Assembly: GCA_050010255.1 (NCBI GenBank)
Contig: JBEKLJ010000082.1
Span: 1-14,625 of the forward strand
Direction: 5' to 3'
From: JBEKLJ01 sp050010255
GTDB taxonomy: Bacteria; Acidobacteriota; Terriglobia; Bryobacterales; Bryobacteraceae
DNA length: 14,625 nucleotides
The notes under the pieces are model-generated. The model was not told where the DNA came from, ran no database searches, and saw nothing but the letters and a program-made list of their open reading frames with translations. The translations under genes were made by a program, and so were the position numbers. Each line of letters opens with the position of its first letter. The stretch's first letter is position 1. This document shows positions 7,772 to 14,100 of the stretch, piece by piece.

Positions 7772-7816
7772 GCCGCGCGGATGCTAGTAGCCGCGCGGCT
7801 GTGCGGCTCCGCCGCA
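7772..7816 (-). promoter_or_regulatory. Two adjacent hairpins in the presumed Nfn-like leader
   Basis: GCCGCGCGG (7772-7780) and CCGCGCGGC (7791-7799) form a perfect 9-bp stem with a 10-base loop. TGCGGC (7802-7807) and GCCGCA (7811-7816) form a 6-bp stem with a 3-base loop. Both lie 73-117 bases upstream of the Nfn-like GTG, inside the leader predicted from the minus-strand promoter below. Attenuation or mRNA stability are possible roles. Confidence 0.4.
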
Positions 7817-7881
7817 GAGGCGAAACAGTGCAAGAGGGGCCGGTCGGTCGGCGGCAGCACCTACGTATGTGGCAGTTTACA

Positions 7882-7909
7882 ACGATACCATCGGATGAAC
7901 GGCGCACAA
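7882..7909 (-). promoter_or_regulatory. Candidate extended -10 promoter for the Nfn-like gene
   Basis: On the minus strand, TATCGT (plus 7882-7887, 4/6) is directly preceded by TGG, an extended -10, and TTGTGC (plus 7904-7909, 3/6) lies 16 bases further upstream. Transcription would begin near 7875, giving a leader of about 175 bases. The elements overlap the inverted repeat 7885-7894/7916-7924. Confidence 0.35.
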
Positions 7910-7945
7910 CGTCGCCCGATGTATTGCCGTTTGCAACAGCGCAAA
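7885..7945. promoter_or_regulatory. Candidate operator cluster between the divergent Nfn-like and mtr transcripts
   Basis: Several symmetrical or repeated sites are packed here. ATACCATCGG (7885-7894) pairs with CCGATGTAT (7916-7924), with one bulged C. TTTGC-N6-GCAAA (7930-7945) is a perfect dyad with the half-site spacing typical of Crp/Fnr-family boxes, though not the consensus half-site. GGCAGTTTACAAC (about 7871-7883) and TGCCGTTTGCAAC (about 7925-7937) are imperfect direct repeats (10/13). The dyad centre is about 62 bases upstream of the predicted Nfn-like start site, a usual activator position. No regulator gene identifies the binding protein. Confidence 0.35.
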
Positions 7946-8067
7946 TGGACACAGATCGTGGCATCTGACCCATGGACTTGGTGACATAACCCATTTAATT
8001 CAGGGCTCAAAACGATAGGTGAATGCTTCCCACGGGCAAGCCTGCGGATTCAACCGACCAAGGGGTC

Positions 8068-8096
8068 TTGACATCTACGATAACTTTTGCGACACT
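8068..8096 (+). promoter_or_regulatory. Candidate sigma-70 promoter of the mtrCAB operon
   Basis: TTGACA (8068-8073) is a perfect -35. Seventeen bases on is GACACT (8091-8096), only 3/6 to the -10 consensus but directly preceded by TGC, an extended -10. Transcription would begin near 8103, giving a leader of about 130 bases. The weak -10 suggests dependence on an activator. Two TRACCCAT direct repeats (7966-7973 and 7987-7994), 21 bases apart and so on one helix face, lie upstream. I see nothing coding in 7700-8232. Confidence 0.5.
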
Positions 8097-8205
8097 ATGG
8101 CTCTACCCCTGATTCAGATCTCAACGGACGTTGTGAGACACGCTCGGAGGGGGACTTTTAGTGCGCGCGGGCCTGCGAAGCGGCCCTCCGGGGGTGCGTT
8201 TTGTA

Positions 8206-8222
8206 CTTTCCTGTAAGGAAGG
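8206..8222 (+). promoter_or_regulatory. Hairpin covering the mtrC ribosome-binding site
   Basis: CTTTCC (8206-8211) can pair with GGAAGG (8217-8222, one G-U) across a TGTAA loop. The 3' arm is part of the Shine-Dalgarno sequence AAGGAAGGGG (8215-8224), which lies 8 bases before the ATG at 8233 and decides that start. Upstream, GGGCC/GGCCC around a GCGAAGC mini-hairpin (about 8169-8186) competes with a CGGAGGG/CCCTCCG pairing (about 8145-8190). The leader could therefore switch between two folds. Confidence 0.4.
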
Positions 8223-8232
8223 GGCAAGTGCT

Positions 8233-10287
8233 ATGCGAATGCTGCGAGTAGCAGGACCACTTCGAACTGCGGTCCGGCTCGTTCTGGCGCTGACCTGCGT
8301 GGTCGGGTCGGCGGTGCTGCTGAGCAGTTCCGAGAGGCGAGCCTTCACGGCGACGGATAGGGCGTTCTACGCCGATGCCAACCTGATCAACTTCGTCCGT
8401 CCGGGCCTGGTGGTGAAGATCGTCACGGCGAGCATCGCCGATGACGGCACGGTCAAGGTCCGCTTCAAGCTCACCGATCCGCAGGGCCTGCCGCTGGACA
8501 AGGACGGCGTCACGACGCCGGGCAGCATCTCCAGCTCGCTCCGCTTCGTGATCGGCTACATCCCGCAGGGCCAGCGGCAGTACAAGTCCTACATCATCCG
8601 CAACGTCACCAGCCCGATCACCAACCAGACGGCCACCCAGGCCAACTCCGATTCGACCGGCACGTACGAGACCGTCGCCGACGGGGAGTACGTCTACACG
8701 TTCAAGAACAAAGTGCCGACGGATTTCGACCGGCACGTCACGCACAGCATCGGCATGTGGGCGGGTCGAGACCTAAGCGAGTTCGACCTGGCTTCGATCA
8801 GGAACTACGACTCCGACGTCTACACTTGGGTGCCGGACGGCAGCGCGGTGACAGTGACGCGCGACGTGATCCGAACCGCGAGCTGCGAGAAGTGCCACGA
8901 CCCATTGCAGGCCCACGACGAGCGGCGCGGCATCGAGCTGTGCGTCATCTGCCACCAGCCCCAGAGTTCCGATCCCGACACCGGCAACTCGGTCAACCTG
9001 CCCGTGATGATCCACAAGATCCACATGGGCTCGCAGTTGCCGAGCGTGCTGGCCGGCGGCAAGTACCAGATCATCGGGTTCCAGCAAGCGGTAAGCGACT
9101 TCTCAACCGTGGTCTTCCCGTCCGACCCGCGCAATTGCACCGCCTGTCACGAGCAGGACTCGGGCGCGGCGCAGGCTAACGCCTACCTGAAGCCGAACCG
9201 GGCGGCCTGCGGCGCTTGCCATGACAACGTGAACTTCGCCACCGGCCAGGGCCACCTGGACCTGCCGCAAATCTCCGACAACGAGTGCGCCTCATGCCAC
9301 ATCCCGCAGGGCGAGCTGGATTTCGACGCCTCGATCATCGGCGCGCACATGATTCCGCGGTTTTCAGCGAGCCTGCCAGGGGTGGTTTTCGACATCCTCA
9401 GCGTCACGGGCGCTGGCCCGGGCCTGAAGCCCACGGTGACTTTTACGGTGAAAGACAAGTCCGGCAATAACCTCGACATCACCAAGATGCAACTGCAACT
9501 GGTGATGGGCGGCCCGACCACGGATTACGCCAGTTCCGTCTCCGAGAACGTGACGAAAGCCACGGGCGCCGGCGGCACATACACCTGGACCATGGCAAAC
9601 GCGCTCCCGGCCAATGCGACCGGCACTTATGCGGTCGGCATCGAGGGGTACAACAGCGTCACGCTGCTGCCCGACACCACCATTGCGCAGACGGTGCGGG
9701 ACGCCGGGGCTAACGTGGTGAAGTACTTCTCGGTGGACGGCTCACCGGTGCAGGCGCGCCGCCAGGTAGTCAGCCTGGACAAGTGCAACAAGTGCCACAG
9801 CAGCCTGAGCGTGCACGGCGACAACCGGAACCGGATCGAGCAGTGCGTGATCTGCCACAACCCGAACGGGACGGATGTGGCCAACCGTCCGGCTAACAAG
9901 CTGCCGGCGCAGACCATCCAGTTCGCCTACATGATCCACCGCATCCATACGGGTGCCGACTCCACGGCCGAGTACACCATTTACGGCTACCGCGCCTCGG
10001 TGAACGATTTTACCGACGTGCGGTTTCCGGGCGACCGCCGGGACTGCGCCGTTTGCCACGTCAACGGCGCCAAGCAATTGCCGCTCCCCGACGGCCTGTT
10101 GAATGTCACGAGCCCGCGCGGGCTTCTGAACCCAATGGGGCCGGCGACGGCGGCCTGCACGGGCTGCCACACCAGCGTGGCGGCGGCCTCGCACGCCCTA
10201 TCGAACACCACGCAACTGGGTGAGGCTTGCGCCGCCTGCCACGCGACCAACCGCGAGTTCAGCGTGCCGAAGATACACGCCCGTTGA
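8233..10287 (+). CDS. mtrC: OmcA/MtrC-family decaheme c-type cytochrome (outer-surface terminal reductase)
   Basis: The 684-residue protein has an N-terminal export signal (basic MRMLRVAGPLR, then a hydrophobic core to about residue 32) and ten CxxCH heme sites. The first Cys of each is at 218, 237, 302, 326, 352, 518, 538, 605, 642 and 666. They form two pentaheme groups separated by a beta-rich, heme-free domain (about 375-515) and preceded by another (about 50-210). This is the four-domain plan of MtrC/OmcA, which pass electrons from the outer-membrane conduit to minerals or other external acceptors. MIHKIHMG and MIHRIHTG carry likely distal ligands and recur in the two halves. Unlike Shewanella MtrC it has no convincing lipobox, and no Cys outside the heme motifs after the signal. 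The start at 8233 is fixed by a strong ribosome site. First gene of mtrCAB. Confidence 0.93.
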   Translation: MRMLRVAGPLRTAVRLVLALTCVVGSAVLLSSSERRAFTATDRAFYADANLINFVRPGLVVKIVTASIADDGTVKVRFKLTDPQGLPLDKDGVTTPGSISSSLRFVIGYIPQGQRQYKSYIIRNVTSPITNQTATQANSDSTGTYETVADGEYVYTFKNKVPTDFDRHVTHSIGMWAGRDLSEFDLASIRNYDSDVYTWVPDGSAVTVTRDVIRTASCEKCHDPLQAHDERRGIELCVICHQPQSSDPDTGNSVNLPVMIHKIHMGSQLPSVLAGGKYQIIGFQQAVSDFSTVVFPSDPRNCTACHEQDSGAAQANAYLKPNRAACGACHDNVNFATGQGHLDLPQISDNECASCHIPQGELDFDASIIGAHMIPRFSASLPGVVFDILSVTGAGPGLKPTVTFTVKDKSGNNLDITKMQLQLVMGGPTTDYASSVSENVTKATGAGGTYTWTMANALPANATGTYAVGIEGYNSVTLLPDTTIAQTVRDAGANVVKYFSVDGSPVQARRQVVSLDKCNKCHSSLSVHGDNRNRIEQCVICHNPNGTDVANRPANKLPAQTIQFAYMIHRIHTGADSTAEYTIYGYRASVNDFTDVRFPGDRRDCAVCHVNGAKQLPLPDGLLNVTSPRGLLNPMGPATAACTGCHTSVAAASHALSNTTQLGEACAACHATNREFSVPKIHAR

Positions 10288-10331
10288 TGGCGGTGCGTTC
10301 CGGCTAATATTGGACTGTGCGCACAAAAGCG

Positions 10332-11309
10332 ATGAACTCCGGCGTGCAGCCATCGCGGTCAGTGGATGCCAGATCTCATCTTCCCTTCCCCGGAAAGAGG
10401 GTACCCCACGTTCATCCCCGATCGGTTTTCGCGATCGCGATGGGCCTGCTATTCCTGTCGGCCTCGGTGCTGGCGGCGCAGAACCAGCCCGCAGCGTACG
10501 CGGGCTCGGCAACCTGTCAGCCCTGCCATGACGACGTTTTCCAGGCGTTCCAGCGGAATCCGCACCACCAGGTCGAGGCCGACACCAAGCGCGGCTGGCA
10601 GGGGAGGGCCTGCGAGTCCTGCCACGGTCCCGGCGCGAAGCACGCGGAGTCCGCAGCGGCGTCGGACATCCTCAACCCGGCCCGGCTGAGCCCGCCGGAG
10701 ACGGACCAGACCTGCCTGAAGTGCCACCTGAACCAGCCCACGCACGCGAGCCGGCTCCAGAATAGCCACGCCAGGAACCAGGTGGCCTGCACCGCCTGCC
10801 ACGCCATGCACAAGGGGGCGGAGGCGCTCCGGCCCACCCGGCCCGCGGCGGTCAACCAGAGGTGCGCGCGCTGCCATAACTCGGAATGGGCGCAGTTCCA
10901 GAAGCCCTACAAACACCGTCTGCCGGAAGGCGCGATGTCCTGCACGGACTGCCACAACCCGCACGGCAGCCCGTTGAAGGGGTCCATCCGCACGGTGTCG
11001 GGCAACCAGCCCGTCTGCTTCCGCTGCCACGGTGACAAGCGCGGGCCCTTCACTTACGAGCACCCGCCGGTGAGGACCGATGGCTGCCAGCGCTGCCACG
11101 AGCCGCACGGATCGGCGAACCCGCGCATGCTGGTGCGGCACCAGACGCCGATGGTCTGCCTGGAGTGCCATGCGAACATCGGCGCGCAGAGGACGATCGG
11201 CGGTGTGCCGCCGGCGTTTCATGATCTGAGAACGGCGCAGTTCCAGAACTGCACCGTGTGCCACATCAAGATCCACGGGTCTTATGTGAGCGCCGCCTTC
11301 GAGCGATAG
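10332..11309 (+). CDS. mtrA: DmsE/MtrA-family periplasmic decaheme c-type cytochrome
   Basis: The 325-residue protein carries ten CxxCH sites, with first Cys at 62, 94, 128, 153, 178, 204, 229, 252, 276 and 307. Even spacing along a compact chain is the signature of the MtrA/DmsE/PioA wire, which threads through the MtrB porin and moves electrons from the periplasm to the surface cytochrome. Length matches Shewanella MtrA (about 330). An export signal (SVFAIAMGLLFLSASVLAAQ, about residues 36-55) follows an unusually long basic N-region. This makes the start uncertain: ATG 10332 is used, but GTG 10317 and GTG 10362 are in frame and none has a clear ribosome site. It lies 44 bases after mtrC and 2 bases before mtrB, so co-transcription is very likely. 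Family is secure; MtrA versus DmsE subgroup rests on neighbours. Confidence 0.92.
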   Translation: MNSGVQPSRSVDARSHLPFPGKRVPHVHPRSVFAIAMGLLFLSASVLAAQNQPAAYAGSATCQPCHDDVFQAFQRNPHHQVEADTKRGWQGRACESCHGPGAKHAESAAASDILNPARLSPPETDQTCLKCHLNQPTHASRLQNSHARNQVACTACHAMHKGAEALRPTRPAAVNQRCARCHNSEWAQFQKPYKHRLPEGAMSCTDCHNPHGSPLKGSIRTVSGNQPVCFRCHGDKRGPFTYEHPPVRTDGCQRCHEPHGSANPRMLVRHQTPMVCLECHANIGAQRTIGGVPPAFHDLRTAQFQNCTVCHIKIHGSYVSAAFER

Positions 11310-11311
11310 CC

Positions 11312-13276
11312 ATGCGAGCCCTAGTCCTGTTTGCCGTTACGCTGCCGCTCTGGGCCCAGGCCGCGGCCCCGGCCCCGGCCCCGGCCGCGGGCGAAGACTG
11401 GCTCACGGGCGACGTGGAGGTGGGCTACCGCTGGCTGACGGACGTCGGGGGCGACTTCAACACGTACCGCAGCGTGGTGAACCTCGGCGAAGGTCCTAAA
11501 CTGCTGGGCGCGGACTTCCTGATCCAGCCGAAGAATACGCGCCTGGCGGACCGCATCGACGTTAACCTGGCGTCCTGGGGCGGCGATCCGTATAACACGG
11601 CGCGCATCGGCGCACGGCGCTCGGGGCTGTACGATTTCCGGTTCGACTACCGCAACATCGCCTACTTCAACTTCCTGCCGTCGTTCTCCAACCCCGGCCG
11701 CATCAACCCTGCGCTGCCATTCCTGGACCAGTACGGGTTCGACATCCGGCGGCGCGTCGCGGACGCCGAGCTGGAGCTGTTCCCCGGGCGGCACGTGATT
11801 CCCTACCTGGCCTACGGCCGCAATGGAGGGCGCGGCGACGGGACGACAAACATCGTTGTGGACTCCAACGAGTACACGGTGCCGACGCGCTATAGCGATC
11901 ACATCAACCAGGGGCGCGGGGGAGTACGGTTTGAGTTCAACCGCTGGCACCTGACGCTGGAGGCCGGCGGGTCCAGTTTCAGCGACGACCAGGCGGTCTT
12001 CCAAGGCAGCCAGCTCCCGAACTTCGGCAACCGCCAGACGCCGTTCCTGGGCCAGACGCTCTTCTTCTCCGGCGGCGGCGAGAACTACGGCATCCGGGGC
12101 GAGTCGGTATTCACGCGCGGGCTGTTCACCGCCAGCCCGGTTTCCTGGGTGGACATCTCGGCACAGTTCCTTTACAGCCAGCCGCGCAGCGACGCTCATT
12201 ACACGCAGCAGAACACGGGCCAGTTCATCGATCTCGCAACGATCCTGTTCTACAACCAGGAGACGGTCGAAACCAGCGGCACGGCCAAGCAGCCGCACCC
12301 ATCGGGCAGCCTGGGTATCGTCCTGCGGCCCTTCGGCGGGCGGCTCCGCGTTCTGGAGTCGTGGAGCACGGACCGCTCGCACTCCTCCGCTGGTGCGGTG
12401 CTGCTGGACCAGTTGCTGGTAACCGGGCGGGAGCCAACGGCCCAGAATGCGGTGGAGGCCGAGCGCTTCGTGGTGAACTACAACCAGCAGGAGATCAATC
12501 TGCTGTTTGACGTTACGGGCAGGCTGACGCTGCGCGCGGGTCACCGCTACCAGTGGGGCGACACGACCGCGCCGCCGTCATTGCTGTTGGAAGACGTGAC
12601 GCCCGAAGGCGAGCGGGCCAAGCTGGCGCGCCACGTGGCCATGGCGGGCGCCACCTTGCGCATGCCCGCGCAGTTCCGTCTGACTGTGGACTTCGAGGCC
12701 TCTCCGGGCGGGCCGACGTTTTTCCGCACTAGCCTCAACCACTACCGGCAGGCGCGCATCCTGGGGCGGTGGCAGCCCGTCCAATCGCTCCAGTTGACGG
12801 CGCGCTTCAACCTATTGAGCAACGAGAATCCCGACCCGGCGGTGCGGAACGACTTCCTGAGCCGCGATAATGCGCTGTCCTTGTCCTGGAACCCCAGCGG
12901 CTGGAAGGGTTTTGGGGTGGTCGGGGAATACTCGCGCTCGAGCGTGCGTTCCCGGATCACCTACGTCATCCCGAACCTGCTGGCGCCGGACCTGTCCGAC
13001 TACCATGAGCGGGCGCACATCGGCACACTGCTTGCGGATGTGCCGTTTAGCGGCTGGAAGAACCGCTTCAAGCTGAGTCTGGGCGGGTCCTTCTTCCGCT
13101 CCGCGGGCAGCCGGCCGACTCAGTTCTACCAACCCATGGCGCGGTTCGGCATCCCCCTCGGCGCCCGGCTCCAATTCAACACAGAATGGCGCTGGTATGC
13201 CCTCTCAGAGCGCTATTATGTGTATGAGGGCTTCCGGTCGCACCAGTTCACGACGGCGCTCCGGTTCACGCTGTAG
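11312..13276 (+). CDS. mtrB: MtrB/PioB-family decaheme-associated outer-membrane beta-barrel
   Basis: The 654-residue protein has a short signal peptide (MRALVLFAVTLPLWAQA), an Ala-Pro repeat just after the cleavage region, then a long run of alternating strands rich in Tyr, Phe, Arg and Gly, such as ARIGARRSGLYDFRFDYRN and HQFTTALRFTL. It ends with an outer-membrane-type aromatic/hydrophobic strand. Length and position match MtrB/PioB, the porin that sheathes the MtrA-type wire and docks MtrC outside. The N-terminal CxxC motif known from some gammaproteobacterial MtrB proteins is absent; no cysteine is visible anywhere. The start at 11312 lies 2 bases after the mtrA stop, implying translational coupling, and directly begins the signal peptide. 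The open frame reaches back to 11258 inside mtrA, but that extension would spoil the signal. Confidence 0.9.
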   Translation: MRALVLFAVTLPLWAQAAAPAPAPAAGEDWLTGDVEVGYRWLTDVGGDFNTYRSVVNLGEGPKLLGADFLIQPKNTRLADRIDVNLASWGGDPYNTARIGARRSGLYDFRFDYRNIAYFNFLPSFSNPGRINPALPFLDQYGFDIRRRVADAELELFPGRHVIPYLAYGRNGGRGDGTTNIVVDSNEYTVPTRYSDHINQGRGGVRFEFNRWHLTLEAGGSSFSDDQAVFQGSQLPNFGNRQTPFLGQTLFFSGGGENYGIRGESVFTRGLFTASPVSWVDISAQFLYSQPRSDAHYTQQNTGQFIDLATILFYNQETVETSGTAKQPHPSGSLGIVLRPFGGRLRVLESWSTDRSHSSAGAVLLDQLLVTGREPTAQNAVEAERFVVNYNQQEINLLFDVTGRLTLRAGHRYQWGDTTAPPSLLLEDVTPEGERAKLARHVAMAGATLRMPAQFRLTVDFEASPGGPTFFRTSLNHYRQARILGRWQPVQSLQLTARFNLLSNENPDPAVRNDFLSRDNALSLSWNPSGWKGFGVVGEYSRSSVRSRITYVIPNLLAPDLSDYHERAHIGTLLADVPFSGWKNRFKLSLGGSFFRSAGSRPTQFYQPMARFGIPLGARLQFNTEWRWYALSERYYVYEGFRSHQFTTALRFTL

Positions 13277-13319
13277 CCCCGGGGAGGAGGGCGCGCCCGC
13301 AGGTTGACTCCGTTGGTGG

Positions 13320-13346
13320 TTGCGCGCCCGCGAGACTTGGTATAGT
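13320..13346 (+). promoter_or_regulatory. Candidate promoter of the RRM gene
   Basis: TATAGT (13341-13346, 5/6) is directly preceded by TGG, an extended -10; a weak TTGCGC (13320-13325) lies 15 bases upstream. Transcription would begin near 13353, giving a leader of about 75 bases. A 10-base direct repeat, GCGCGCCCGC (13291-13300 and 13322-13331), overlaps the -35 region and could be an operator. TTTGAA and TTCAAA (about 13358-13412) can pair within the leader. Confidence 0.5.
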
Positions 13347-13428
13347 GAAAGACACGTTTGAATGACCCACCTCGCTTGGCCGAGATCCCTTTAGCTTGGT
13401 TAAGTCTTTCAAATAGTTAGGAGAAGCA

Positions 13429-13767
13429 ATGAAAAACATCTATGTGGGCAACCTGGATTTCGGCGCTACCGAAGACTCCATCCGGGCACTTTTCGAGCCA
13501 CATGGCACCGTCGAGCGCGTTTCGCTTGTTCGCGACCGCGACACGGGCCAGTCTCGAGGATTCGCGTTTGTCGAAATGACCAACGCCGCGGAGGCCGACC
13601 GGGCGATTGCGGCGCTCAACGGCACCCAAGTCGGCGGGCGCGCGCTGAGCGTCAACGAAGCCCGGCCCCGGCCGGAGCGCGGCGGCGGCGGTGGTGGCTT
13701 CCGCCGCAACAGCGGCGGTGGCGGCGGCGGCGGGGGGTACGGGCGGCGCCGCGAGCCGCGCTGGTAA
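13429..13767 (+). CDS. Small RRM-domain RNA-binding protein with Gly/Arg-rich tail
   Basis: The 112-residue protein has one RNA recognition motif (residues 2-79), with RNP2 IYVGNL (4-9) and RNP1 RGFAFVEM (43-50) both intact, including the aromatic residues that stack on RNA bases. Residues 80-112 are a low-complexity tail of Gly runs with Arg, Phe and Tyr. This is the plan of bacterial glycine-rich RNA-binding proteins, known best from cyanobacteria, where several respond to cold. TTAGGAG lies 5 bases before the ATG, one of the strongest ribosome sites in the window. It has its own promoter, 152 bases after mtrB, so it is probably not part of the cytochrome operon. RNA target and role are unknown. 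Confidence 0.92.
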   Translation: MKNIYVGNLDFGATEDSIRALFEPHGTVERVSLVRDRDTGQSRGFAFVEMTNAAEADRAIAALNGTQVGGRALSVNEARPRPERGGGGGGFRRNSGGGGGGGGYGRRREPRW

Positions 13768-13844
13768 GCTCAGCTCGGCCCCAGTTTCTAACCAGCAACC
13801 TACTGCGGCGCGCGACAGGGCCGCATCTACGCAAGTTGTGCTCG

Positions 13845-13884
13845 GCCGGCGTCCTGGGTCCATTACGGACCTGCGGGCGCCGGC
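13845..13884 (+). terminator. Hairpin downstream of the RRM gene
   Basis: GCCGGCG (13845-13851) pairs with CGCCGGC (13878-13884), and inside it GGTCC (13857-13861) pairs with GGACC (13867-13871) around an ATTAC loop. Only TTT follows. It lies about 78 bases after the RRM stop and may terminate that transcript. Its inner part (13859-13878) also matches the tip region of repeat copy A at 18 of 20 bases. Confidence 0.45.
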
Positions 13885-13939
13885 TTTGGTGTGCCTTGTG
13901 GCGGCGCTGGATGCCGCTGAGGGCTTCTAGTCGCGGCTC

Positions 13940-14100
13940 GCTAGCCCGATCTTCTCACACCGTTCGAAGCGAGGCGCTGCGCGAGGCCGGTAGATTCAAG
14001 GCGCGCGACGGGGTGAGCCCGCAGGCGTACTTGAACAGTACGTCGAGGACTCACCCCGAGCGCAACGCAGAAGATACCGGCCTCCCGCAAGCCGCAGCCG
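13940..14100 (+). repeat. Structured intergenic repeat, copy B (161 bp)
   Basis: This is the plus-strand partner of copy A (2730-2884, minus). It folds into three nested stems. The outer stem is GAGGCCGGTA (13983-13992) with TACCGGCCTC (14075-14084), 10 bp perfect. The middle is GGGGTGAG (14010-14017) with CTCACCCC (14050-14057). The tip is CGTACT (14026-14031) with AGTACG (14037-14042) around TGAAC. The block 14026-14042 is the only part that cannot be aligned with copy A, yet it too is a hairpin. It lies between the convergent RRM and epimerase genes and overlaps the 3' end of the epimerase frame. Confidence 0.85.

Noticed and set aside
4313..7984. Plus-strand open frame of 1223 codons opposite the CDF and Nfn-like genes
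   Set aside because: It is antisense to two clearly recognisable proteins. Its composition is Arg/Ala/Asp/His-rich without domains, as expected for the third-position-GC shadow of real genes.
8140..8232. c-di-GMP-I (GEMM) riboswitch before mtrC
   Set aside because: The GCGAAGC and CCTCCGG fragments look suggestive, but the order of helices and the conserved joining bases of GEMM are not present.
8233..8335. Lipoprotein signal in MtrC (LALTC)
   Set aside because: Thr at -1 and the continuing hydrophobic stretch after the Cys do not fit a lipobox, so no lipidation is claimed.
11321..12544. Minus-strand frame of 407 codons inside mtrB
   Set aside because: It is low-complexity Arg/Ala/Val/Gln sequence opposite a recognisable beta-barrel gene, so a shadow frame.
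2730..14100. IS element or composite transposon bounded by the two repeats
   Set aside because: There is no transposase or RAYT gene in the window, no target duplication was seen, and the repeats lack terminal inverted repeats of an IS.
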